From: Muraenolepis orangiensis
Lineage: Eukaryota > Chordata > Actinopteri > Gadiformes > Muraenolepididae
DNA length: 64,000 nucleotides
Direction of reading: 5' to 3'
Assembly: GCA_027704905.1 (NCBI GenBank)
Contig: JANIIK010000754.1
Coordinates: 1-64,000, forward strand
Position 1 is the first letter of the stretch. Every line of letters starts with the position of its first letter. The translations under genes were made by a program, and so were the position numbers. This document shows positions 1-9,500 of this stretch, in pieces. The notes beneath the pieces are model-generated. The model made no database searches, was not told where the DNA came from, and was given only the letters and a program-made list of their open reading frames with translations.

Positions 1-280
1 AAGCAAGGAGGATCAATAGACAGAACACAATGAACTGAACTCGATACGAACGTGAGGCTTTCGGAGAAATCCGGGTGATATTCCAGCATTGAGTAATACA
101 ACAGACATGGCTTGAATACAGCTTGGTCAATGAGGAGCGATTGACAACAGGTGATTTCAGTGTGAAACGGCTGACAGGGAAAACACGGAGTGGCATTTCG
201 GAATGGAGTCCGGTGACATTGCGGATCCAGGAAGCCTGCGGAGATCAAGGACTAGGAACGGAAAGAGCTGGGTTGGACCG
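1..280. other. Single-copy left flank, no gene recognised
   Basis: This stretch is not visibly repetitive and has mixed base composition with scattered CpG (for example around 40-75 and 170-240). An open frame at 123-311 starts with TTG rather than ATG and runs into the neighbouring minisatellite, so I do not treat it as coding. The sequence could be part of a dispersed element, such as the untranslated region of a retroelement, but no terminal repeat, primer-binding site or protein motif is visible. Confidence 0.6.
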
Positions 281-484
281 TGACAAGAATGTACATATTA
301 TACTGAGTTAAGGTACTGACAATGTACCTATTCTACTGAGTACAAGTACTGACAATGTACCTATTAGACAAAGTACAAGTACTGACAATGTACCTATTAT
401 ACTGAGTACAAGTACTGACAATGTACCTATTATACCAAGTACAAGTACTGACAATGTACCTATTATACATCATGTACTGAGTAC
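281..484. repeat. 33-bp minisatellite, about six copies
   Basis: The word TGACAATGTACC recurs at 317, 350, 383, 416 and 449, exactly 33 bp apart each time. A diverged, slightly longer (36 bp) copy opens the array at 281, and the last copy decays after about 475. Each good unit contains AGTAC-AA-GTACT, a 5-bp inverted repeat with a 2-nt centre. The unit is AT-rich and unrelated to the 35-bp family that fills the rest of the window. Confidence 0.95.
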
Positions 485-501
485 TTCCTGTACTGACTAC
501 A

Positions 502-738
502 GACTACAGTATCTTAGTCTTCTTCCTGCTGTAATAAAGTGATATATGATGATGTATTAGTGATATATATTGATGATACTTCACAGATCAGAGTTGACTA
601 CAGTATCTTAGTCTTCTTCCTGCTGTAATAAAGTGATATATGATGATATATTAGTGATATATATTGATGATACATCACAGATCAGAGTTGACTACAGTAT
701 CTTAGTCTTCTTCCTGCTGTAATAAAGTGATATATGAT
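502..738. repeat. 94-bp tandem repeat, two full copies and one partial
   Basis: GACTACAGTATCTTAG starts at 502, 596 and 690, giving an exact 94-bp period. The first two copies are complete and differ at few positions, for example GATGATGTATTAG against GATGATATATTAG. The third copy breaks off at about 738, where it passes into an AT-rich tract. This is a second tandem family, distinct from the 33-bp array just upstream. Confidence 0.95.
533..726 (+). other. Three AATAAA hexamers, one per 94-bp repeat copy
   Basis: AATAAA lies at 533-538, 627-632 and 721-726, always in the same place within the 94-bp unit. If a transcript enters from the left on the + strand, these could act as polyadenylation signals. 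No gene is visible upstream in this window, so this is only a possible role. They may simply be carried along by the repeat. Confidence 0.35.
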
Positions 739-774
739 TATATATATGATATATATAATATATATGATATATGA
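739..774. repeat. AT-rich simple-sequence tract
   Basis: Almost pure alternating TA/AT with occasional GAT steps. It replaces the second half of the third 94-bp copy and probably arose by expansion of the TGATATAT segment inside that unit. Confidence 0.85.
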
Positions 775-776
775 TC

Positions 777-1048
777 CCAGGTGTTTCCCATCATAATCAG
801 GCCGGCTGAGGCCAATGAACACTTGGGATCTTCCCTACTTAAGGCCCAGGAAGACCGATGTCTTGACCACTGCGCACCTTACTGAGAACCTTATGGCTCC
901 AACCCCCCCAGCTCAAAGGAGCCACTCCGCCTTCCACCCTCTGGACCATCTCCCCGCGTCGACCACCCCACGTAACCTATCCTACCTTGTTGGGTTTTTT
1001 GAGTTTGTGGAGATTTGTCAGTTAAGACCTTATCCGTTATTTTGGTTG
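777..1048. other. Single-copy flank next to the giant array
   Basis: The composition changes sharply here from AT-rich to C-rich, and the sequence is not repeated elsewhere in the window. A weak TATA-like word TACTTAA lies at 836-842, upstream of a C-rich stretch. An open frame from the ATG at 815 covers 90 codons and stops at the first TAG of the repeat array (1085-1087). It shows no recognisable domain and is probably chance. The last part (1020-1048) is T-rich and leads into the array. It could be the leader of an inserted element, but no element ends are seen. Confidence 0.5.
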
Positions 1049-1100
1049 TCCTGTGTCTCTTCTTCTGGGTTCTCTGCCACATCCTAGCTCCCAGGCTAGC
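1049..1100 (+). repeat. Aberrant 52-bp unit at the array edge
   Basis: Bases 1049-1059 match the head of the 35-bp unit (TCCTGTGTCTC). Bases 1082-1100 match its tail (TCCTAGCTCCCAGGCTAGC). Between them lie 22 bases, 1060-1081, that replace the four bases CAGT of the ordinary unit. This is either a relic of the founding sequence or an edge unit that was never homogenised. It fixes the left end of the array. Confidence 0.7.
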
Positions 1101-2765
1101 TCTCTGTGTCTCCAGCTCCTAGCTTCCAGGCTAGCTCTTTGTTTCTCCAGTTCCTAGCTTCCAGGATAGCTCCCTGTGTCTCCAGTTCCTAGCTTCCCAG
1201 GCAAGTTCCCTGTGTCTCCAGTTCCTAGCTTCCAGGCTAGCTTGCTATGTCTCCAGCTCCTAGCTTCCAGGCTAGCTCCTGTGTCTCCAGCTTCCTAGCT
1301 TCCAGAATAGCTCCTTTTGTCTCCAGTTCTCCTATTTTCCAGGCTAGCTCCTTGTGTCTCCAGCTCCTAGCTTCCAGGCTAGCTCAGTGTCCCTATCTTC
1401 TAGCTTCCAGAATAGCTCCTTGTGTCTCCAGTTCCTAGTTTCCAGGCTAGTTCCTTGTGTCTCCAGCTCCTAGCTCCCAGGCTAGCTCCCCATGTCTCTA
1501 GTTCCTAGCTCCCAGGCTAGCTCCCCACGTCTCTAGTTCCTAGCTTCCAGGCTAGCTCCTCGTGTCTCCAGTTCCTAGCTCCAAGGCTAGCTCCCTGTGT
1601 CTCCAGTTCCTAGCTCCCAGGCTAGCACCCTCTGCCTCCAGTCCCTAGCATCCAGGCTAGCTCCCTGTGTCTCCAGTTCCAAGCTCCCAGGCTAGCTCCC
1701 TGTGTCTCCAGTTCCTAGCTCCCAGTGTCTCCAGTTCCTAGCTCCCAGGCTAGCTCCCTGTGTCTCCAGTTGCTAGCTCCCAGGCTAGCTCCCTGTGTCT
1801 CAAGTTCCTAGCTCCCAGGCTATCTCCCTGTGTCTCCAGTTCCAAGCTTCCAGGCTAGCTCCCTGTGTCTCCAGTTCCTAGCTCCCAGGCTAGCTCCCTG
1901 TGTCTCCAGTTCCTAGCTCCCAGGCTAGCTCCCTGTGTCTCCTGTTCCTAGCTCCCAGGCTAGCTCCCTGTGTCTCCGGTTCCAAGCTCCCAGGCTAGCT
2001 CTCTGTGTCTCCAGTTCCAAGCTTCCAGGCTAGCTTTTTGTTTCTCCAGTTCCTAGCTCCCAGGATAGCTCCCTGTGTCTCCAGTTCCTAGCTCCCAGGC
2101 AAATTCCCTGTGTCTCCATTACCTAGCTCCCAGGCTAACTTGCTATGTCTCCAGCTCCTAGCTTCCAGGCTAGCTCATTGTCCCCAGCTTCTAGCTTCCA
2201 GAATAGCTCCTTTTGTCTCCAGTTCCTATTTTCCAGGCTAGCTCCTTGTGTCTCTAGCTCCCAGCTTCTAGGCTAGCTCCCTGTGTCTCCATTTCCTAGT
2301 TTCCAGGCTAGCTCCCTGTGTCTCCCGTTCCTAGCTCCCAGGCAAGCTCCCTGTGTCTCCAGTTGCTAGCTCCCAGGCTAGCTCCCTGTGTCTCCTGTTC
2401 CTAGCTCCCAGTCTAGCTCCCTGTGTCTCCAGTTCCTAGCTCCCAGGCTAGCTCCCTGTATCTCCGGTTCCAAGCTCCCAGGCTAGCTCCCTGTGTCTCC
2501 GGTTCCTAGCTCCCAGGCTAGCTCCCTGTGTCTCCGTTTCCAAGCTCCCAGGCTAGCTCCCTGTGTCTCCGGTTCCAAGCTCCCAGGCTAGCTCCCTGTG
2601 TCTCCAGTTCCAAGCTTCCTGGCTAGCTCCCTGTGTTTCCAGTTCCTAGCTCCCAGGCTAGCTCCCTGTGTCTCCAGTTCCTAGCTCCCAGGCTATCTCC
2701 CTGTGTCTCCAGTTCCTAGTTCCCAGGCTAGCTCCCTGTGTCTCCTGTTCCTAGCTCCCAGGCTA
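1101..2765. repeat. Proximal mixed tract of the array
   Basis: Units next to the flank are varied, with many private substitutions. A weak internal duplication links about 1139-1340 with about 2036-2232: the marker CTCCTTTTGT is at 1311 and 2207, 896 bp apart. A shortened unit near 1723 joins CCCAG directly to TGTCTCC, which removes about 12 bp. Array edges usually hold older, less homogenised units, and this tract fits that. Confidence 0.75.
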
Positions 2766-4639
2766 GCTCTCTGTGTCTCCGGTTCCAAGCTCCCAGGCTA
2801 GCTCTCTGTGTCTCCAGTTCCAAGCTTCCAGGCTAGCTCTCTGTGTCTCCAGTTCCTAGCTCCCAGGCTAACTCCCTGTGTCTCCATTTCCTAGCTCCCA
2901 GGCTAGCCTGCTATGTCTCCAGTTCCTAGCTCCCAGGCTAGCTTCCTGTGTCTCCATTTCCTTGCTCCCAGGCTAGCTCCCTCTGTCTCCAGTTCCTAGC
3001 TCCCAGGCTAGCTCCCTGTGTCTCCAGTTCCTAGCTCCCAGGCTAGCTCCCTGTGTCTCCCTTTTCTAGCTCCCAGGCTAGCTCGTTAAGTGTCCAGCTC
3101 CTAGCTTCCAGGCTAGCTCAGTGTTCCCAGCTTCTAGCTTCCAGAATAGCTCCTTGTGTCTCCATTTCCTAGTTTCCAGGCTAGCTCCTTGTTTCTCCAG
3201 TTCCTAGCTCCCAGGCTAGCTCCCTGTGTCTCCAGTTGCTAGTTCCCAGGCTAGCTCCTTCTGTCTCCGGTTCCAAGCTCCCAGGCTAGCTCCCTGTGTC
3301 TCCAGTTCCAAGCTTCCAGGCTAGCTCCCTGTGGCTCCAGTTCCTAGCTCCCAGGCTAGCTGCCTGTCTCCAGTTCCTAGCTTCCAAGCTAGCCCCGTGT
3401 GTCCCCAGATCCTAGCTTCCAGGCTAGCTCTGTGTCTCTCCAGTTCCTAGCTCCCAGGCTAGCTCCCTGTGTATCCAGCTCCTAGCTCCCAGACTAGCTC
3501 CCTGTGTCTCCAATTCCTAGCTCCCAGGCTAGCTCACTATGTCTCCAGCTCCTAGCTTCCAGGCAAGCTCAGTGTCCCCAGCTTCTAGCTTCCAGAATAG
3601 CTCCTTGAGTCTCCAGTTCCTAGCTCCCAGGATTGCTCCCTGTGTCTCCAGCTCCTAGCTTCCTGGCTAGCTCCTTGTCCCCAGCTCCTTGCTTCCAGTT
3701 TAGCTCCCTGTGTCTCCAGTTCCAAGTTCCCAGGCTAGCTCCCTGTTTCTCCAGCTCCTAGCTTCCAGGCTAGCTCTCTGTCCCCAGCTCCTAGCTTCCA
3801 GGCTAGCTCCCTGTGTCTCCAGTTCCTAGCTCTCAGGCTAGCTCCTTGTGTCTCCAGTTCCTAGCTCCCAGGAAGGCTCCCTGTGTCTCCAGCTCCTAGC
3901 TTCCTGGCAAGCTCCTTGTCCCCAGCTCCTAGCTCCCAGGCTAGCTCCTTGTGTCTCTAGTTCCTAGCTCCCCGGCTAGCTCCCTGTGTCTCCAGTTCCT
4001 AGCTCGCAGGCTAGCTCCCTGTGTCTCCAGCTCCTAGCTTCCGGGCTAGCTCCATGTCCCCAGCTCCTAGCTTCCAGGCTAGCTCCCTGTGTCTCCAGTC
4101 CCTAACTCCCAGGCTAGCTCCCTGTGTCTCCAGTTCCAAACTCCCAGGCTAGCTCCCTGTGTCTCCAGTTCCAAGCTTTCAGGCTAGCTCCCTGTGTCTC
4201 TAGTTCCTAGCTCCCAGGCTAGCTCCCTATGTCTCCAGTTCCTAGCTCCCAGGCTAGCTCCTTGTGTCTCCATTTCCTAGCTCCCAGGCTAGCTCGCTAT
4301 ATCTCCAGCTCCTAGCTTCAAGGCTAGCTCAGTGTCCCCAGCTTCTAGCTTCCAGAATAGTTCCTTGTGTCTCCAGTTCCTAGTTTCCAGGCTAGCTCCT
4401 TGTGTCTCCAGCTCCCAGCTCCCAGGTTAGCTCTCTGTGTCTCCAGTTCCAAGCTTCCAGCCTAGCTCTCTGTGTCTCCAGTTCCTAGCTCCCAGGCTAA
4501 CTCCCTGTGTCTCCATTTCCTAGCTCCCAGGCTAGCCTGCTATGTCTCCAGTTCCTAGCGCCCAGGCTAGCTTCCTGTGTCTCCATTTCCTAGCTCCCAG
4601 GCTAGCTCCCTCTGTCTCCAGTTCCTAGCTCCCAGGCTA
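2766..4639. repeat. 1.9-kb higher-order repeat, copy A
   Basis: This block is repeated directly by 4640-6548. Shared rare units lie at constant distance: CTTGCTCCC at 2961 and 4835, GCTCGTTAAG at 3081 and 4955 (offset 1874), then GGATTG at 3630 and 5539 and GGAAGG at 3871 and 5780 (offset 1909). The 35-bp jump is one unit missing here near 3265 but present near 5140-5175. Few other differences are visible, so the duplication looks recent. Confidence 0.9.
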
Positions 4640-6548
4640 GCTCTCTGTGTCTCCGGTTCCAAGCTCCCAGGCTAGCTCTCTGTGTCTCCAGTTCCAAGCT
4701 TCCAGGCTAGCTCTCTGTGTCTCCAGTTCCTAGCTCCCAGGCTAACTCCCTGTGTCTCCATTTCCTAGCTCCCAGGCTAGCCTGCTATGTCTCCAGTTCC
4801 TAGCTCCCAGGCTAGCTTCCTGTGTCTCCATTTCCTTGCTCCCAGGCTAGCTCCCTCTGTCTCCAGTTCCTAGCTCCCAGGCTCGCTCCCTGTGTCTCCA
4901 GTTCCTAGCTCCCAGGCTAGCTCCCTGTGTCTCCCTTTTCTAGCTCCCAGGCTAGCTCGTTAAGTGTCCAGCTCCTAGCTTCCAGGCTAGCTCAGTGTTC
5001 CCAGCTTCTAGCTTCCAGAATAGCTCCTTGTGTCTCCATTTCCTAGTTTCCAGGCTAGCTCCTTGTTTCTCCAGTTCCTAGCTCCCAGGCTAGCTCCCTG
5101 TGTCTCCAGTTGCTAGTTCCCAGGCTAGCTCCTTCTGTCTCCTGTTCCTAGCTCCCAGGCTAGCTCCCTGTGTCTCCGGTTCCAAGCTCCCAGGCTAGCT
5201 CCCTGTGTCTCCAGTTCCAAGCTTCCAGGCTAGCTCCCTGTGGCTCCAGTTCCTAGCTCCCAGGCTAGCTGCCTGTCTCCAGTTCCTAGCTTCCAAGCTA
5301 GCCCCGTGTGTCCCCAGATCCTAGCTTCCAGGCTAGCTCTGTGTCTCTCCAGTTCCTAGCTCCCAGGCTAGCTCCCTGTGTATCCAGCTCCTAGCTCCCA
5401 GACTAGCTCCCTGTGTCTCCAATTCCTAGCTCCCAGGCTAGCTCACTATGTCTCCAGCTCCTAGCTTCCAGGCTAGCTCAGTGTCCCCAGCTTCTAGCTT
5501 CCAGAATAGCTCCTTGTGTCTCCAGTTCCTAGCTCCCAGGATTGCTCCCTGTGTCTCCAGCTCCTAGCTTCCTGGCTAGCTCCTTGTCCCCAGCTCCTTG
5601 CTTCCAGTTTAGCTCCCTGTGTCTCCAGTTCCAAGTTCCCAGGCTAGCTCCCTGTTTCTCCAGCTCCTAGCTTCCAGGCTAGCTCTCTGTCCCCAGCTCC
5701 TAGCTTCCAGGCTAGCTCCCTGTGTCTCCAGTTCCTAGCTCTCAGGCTAGCTCCTTGTGTCTCCAGTTCCTAGCTCCCAGGAAGGCTCCCTGTGTCTCCA
5801 GCTCCTAGCTTCCTGGCAAGCTCCTTGTCCCCAGCTCCTAGCTCCCAGGCTAGCTCCTTGTGTCTCTAGTTCCTAGCTCCCCGGCTAGCTCCCTGTGTCT
5901 CCAGTTCCTAGCTCGCAGGCTAGCTCCCTGTGTCTCCAGCTCCTAGCTTCCGGGCTAGCTCCATGTCCCCAGCTCCTAGCTTCCAGGCTAGCTCCCTGTG
6001 TCTCCAGTCCCTAACTCCCAGGCTAGCTCCCTGTGTCTCCAGTTCCAAACTCCCAGGCTAGCTCCCTGTGTCTCCAGTTCCAAGCTTTCAGGCTAGCTCC
6101 CTGTGTCTCTAGTTCCTAGCTCCCAGGCTAGCTCCCTATGTCTCCAGTTCCTAGCTCCCAGGCTAGCTCCTTGTGTCTCCATTTCCTAGCTCCCAGGCTA
6201 GCTCGCTATATCTCCAGCTCCTAGCTTCAAGGCTAGCTCAGTGTCCCCAGCTTCTAGCTTCCAGAATAGTTCCTTGTGTCTCCAGTTCCTAGTTTCCAGG
6301 CTAGCTCCTTGTGTCTCCAGCTCCCAGCTCCCAGGTTAGCTCTCTGTGTCTCCAGTTCCAAGCTTCCAGCCTAGCTCTCTGTGTCTCCAGTTCCTAGCTC
6401 CCAGGCTAACTCCCTGTGTCTCCATTTCCTAGCTCCCAGGCTAGCCTGCTATGTCTCCAGTTCCTAGCGCCCAGGCTAGCTTCCTGTGTCTCCATTTCCT
6501 AGCTCCCAGGCTAGCTCCCTCTGTCTCCAGTTCCTAGCTCCCAGGCTA
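4640..6548. repeat. 1.9-kb higher-order repeat, copy B
   Basis: Tandem partner of 2766-4639, longer by one 35-bp unit. Private differences include GGCTCGCTCC near 4880 and the normal TTGTGTCTCC where copy A has TTGAGTCTCC (near 3605). The two GCTCGTTAAG units, at 3081 and 4955, are the only ones I found in the window. Parts of this block reappear at 7000-8030 (GGATTG at 7098, offset 1559) and 8150-9080 (GGATTG at 8554). Confidence 0.9.
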
Positions 6549-9500
6549 GCTCCCTGTGTCTCCAGTGCCTAGCTCCCAAGCTAGCCCTGTGTGTCCCCAG
6601 TTACTAGCTTCCAGGCTAGCTCCGTGTCTCTCCAGTTCCTAGCTCCCAGGATGGCTCCCTGTGTCTCCAGCCCCTAGCTTCCTGGCAAGCTCCTTGTCCC
6701 CAGCTCCTAGCTCTCAGGCTAGCTCCTCGTGTCTCTAGTTCCTAGCTCCCCGGCTAGCTCCCTGTGTCTCCAGTTCCAAGCTCGCAGGCTAGCTCCCTGT
6801 ATCTCCAACTCCTGGCGTCCAGGCTTGCTCCATGTCCCCAGATCCTAGCTTCCAGGCTAGCTCCCTGTGTCTCCAGTCCCTAACTCCCAGGCTAGCTCCC
6901 TATGTCTCCAGTTCCAAACTCCCAGGCTAGCTCCCTGTGTCTCCAGTTCCAAGCTTCCAGACTAGCTCCCTGTGTCTCCAGTTCCTAGCTCCCAGGCTAG
7001 CTCGCTATATCTCCAGCTCCTAGCTTCCAGGCTAGCTCAGTGTCCCCAGCTTCTAGCTTCCAGAATAGCTCCTTGTGTCTCCAGTTCCTAGCTCCCAGGA
7101 TTGCTCCCTGTGTCTCCAGCTCCTAGCTTCCTGGCTAGCTCCTTGTCCCCAGCTCCTTGCTTCCAGTTTAGCTCCCTGTGTCTCCAGTTCTAAGTTCCCA
7201 GGCTAGCTCCCTGTTTCTCCAGCTCCTAGCTTTCAGGCTAGCTCTCTGTCCCCAGCTCCTAGCTTCCAGGCTAGCTCCCTGTGTCTCCAGTTCCTAGCTC
7301 TCAGGCTAGCTCCTTGTGTCTCCAGTTCCTAGCTCCCAGGAAGGCTCCCTGTGTCTCCAGCTCCTAGCTTCCTGGCAAGCTCCTTGTCCCCAGCTCCTAG
7401 CTCCCAGGCTAGCTCCTTGTGTCTCTAGTTCCTAGCTCCCCGGCTAGCTCCCTGTGTCTCCAGTTCCTAGCTCGCAGGCTAGCTCCCTGTGTCTCCAGCT
7501 CCTAGCTTCCGGGCTAGCTCCATGTCCCCAGCTCCTAGCTTCCAGGCTATCTCCCTGTGTCTCCAGTCCCTAACTCCCAGGCTAGCTCCCTGTGTCTCCA
7601 GTTCCAAACTCCCAGGCTAGCTCCCTGTGTCTCCAGTTCCAAGCTTTCAGGCTAGCTCCCTGTGTCTCTAGTTCCTAGCTCCCAGGCTAGCTCCCTATGT
7701 CTCCAGTTCCTAGCTCCCAGGCTAGCTCCTTGTGTCTCCATTTCCTAGCTCCCAGGCTAGCTCGCTATATCTCCAGCTCCTAGCTTCCAGGCTAGCTCAG
7801 TGTCCCCAGCTTCTAGCTTCCAGAATAGTTCCTTGTGTCTCCAGTTCCTAGTTTCCAGGCTAGCTCCTTGTGTCTCCAGCTCCCAGCTCCCAGGTTAGCT
7901 CTCTGTGTCTCCAGTTCCAAGCTTCCAGCCTAGCTCTCTGTGTCTCCAGTTCCTAGCTCCCAGGCTAACTCCCTGTGTCTCCATTTCCTAGCTCCCAGGC
8001 TAGCCTGCTATGTCTCCAGTTCCTAGCGCCCAGGCTAGCTTTCTGTGTCTCCATTTCCTAGTTTCCAGGCTAGCTCCTTGTTTCTCCTGCTCCTAGCTCC
8101 CAGGCTAGCTCCCTGTGTCTCCAGTTGCTAGTTCCCAGGCTAGCTCCTTCTGTCTCCTGTTCCTAGCTCCCAGGCTAGCTCCCTGTGTCTCCGGTTCCAA
8201 GCTCCCAGGCTAGCTCCCTGTGTCTCCAGTTCCAAGCTTCCAGGCTAGCTCCCTGTGGCTCCAGTTCCTAGCTCCCAGGCTAGCTGCCTGTCTCCAGTTC
8301 CTAGCTTCCAAGCTAGCCCCGTGTGTCCCCAGATCCTAGCTTCCAGGCTAGCTCTGTGTCTCTCCAGTTCCTAGCTCCCAGGCTAGCTATCTGTGTATCC
8401 AGTTCCTAGCTCCCAGACTAGCTCCCTGTGTCTCCAATTCCTAGCTCCCAGGCTAGCTCACTATGTCTCCAGCTCCTAGCTTCCAGGCTAGCTCAGTGTC
8501 CCCAGCTTCTAGCTTCCAGAATAGCTCCTTGTGTCTCCAGTTCCTAGCTCCCAGGATTGCTCCCTGTGTCTCCAGCTCCTAGCTTCCTGGCTAGCTCCTT
8601 GTCCCCAGCTCCTTGCTTCCAGTTTAGCTCCCTGTGTCTCCAGTTCCAAGTTCCCAGGCTAGCTCCCTGTTTCTCCAGCTCCTAGCTTCCAGGCTAGCTC
8701 TCTGTCCCCAGCTCCTAGCTTCCAGGCTAGCTCCCTGTGTCTCCAGTTCCTAGCTCTCAGGCTAGCTCCTTGTGTCTCCAGTTCCTAGCTCCCAGGAAGG
8801 CTCCCTGTGTCTACAGCTCCTAGCTTCCTGGCAAGCTCCTTGTCCCCAGCTCCTAGCTCCCAGGCTAGCTCCTTGTGTCTCTAGTTCCTAGCTCCCCGGC
8901 TAGCTCCCTGTGTCTCCAGTTCCTAGCTTGCAGGCTAGCTCCCTGTGTCTCCAGCTCCTAGCTTCCGGGCTAGCTCCATGTCCCCAGCTCCTAGCTTCCA
9001 GGCTAGCTCCCTGTGTCTCCAGTCCCTAACTCCCAGGCTAGCTCCCTGTGTCTCCAGTTCCAAACTCCCAGGCTAGCTTCCTGTGTCTCCATTTCCTAGC
9101 TCCCAGGCTAGCTCCCTCTGTCTCCAGTTCCTAGCTCCCAGGCTAGCTCCCTGTGTCTCCAGTGCCTAGCTCCCAGGCTAGCTCCCTGTCTCCAGTTCCA
9201 AACTTCCAAGCTAGCCCTGTGTGTCCCCAGTTACTAGCTTCCAGGCTAGCTCCGTGTCTCTCCAGTTCCTAGCTCCCAGGATGGCTCCCTGTGTCTCCAG
9301 CCCCTAGCTTCCTGGCAAGCTCCTTGTCCCCAGCTCCTAGCTCTCAGGCTAGCTCCTCGTGTCTCTAGTTCCTAGCTCCCCGGCTAGCTCCCTGTGTCTC
9401 CAGTTCCTAGCTCGCAGGCTAGCTCCCTGTGTCTCCAACTCCTGGCTTCCAGGCTAGCTCCATGTCCCCAGCTCCTAGCTTCCAGGCTAGCTCCCTGTGT

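Noticed and set aside
123..311. 62-codon frame in the flank
   Set aside because: It starts with TTG, crosses into the 33-bp minisatellite and has no family resemblance.
836..842. TATA-like TACTTAA as a promoter
   Set aside because: A weak match with no initiator, gene or element body that can be tied to it. Mentioned only in the flank entry.
815..1087. 90-codon frame from an ATG in the left flank, with an overlapping 63-codon frame on the opposite strand (891-1082)
   Set aside because: No recognisable motif. The + frame simply runs until the first TAG of the array, and the length is within chance for C-rich sequence. A transcript or a conserved relative would be needed to call it.
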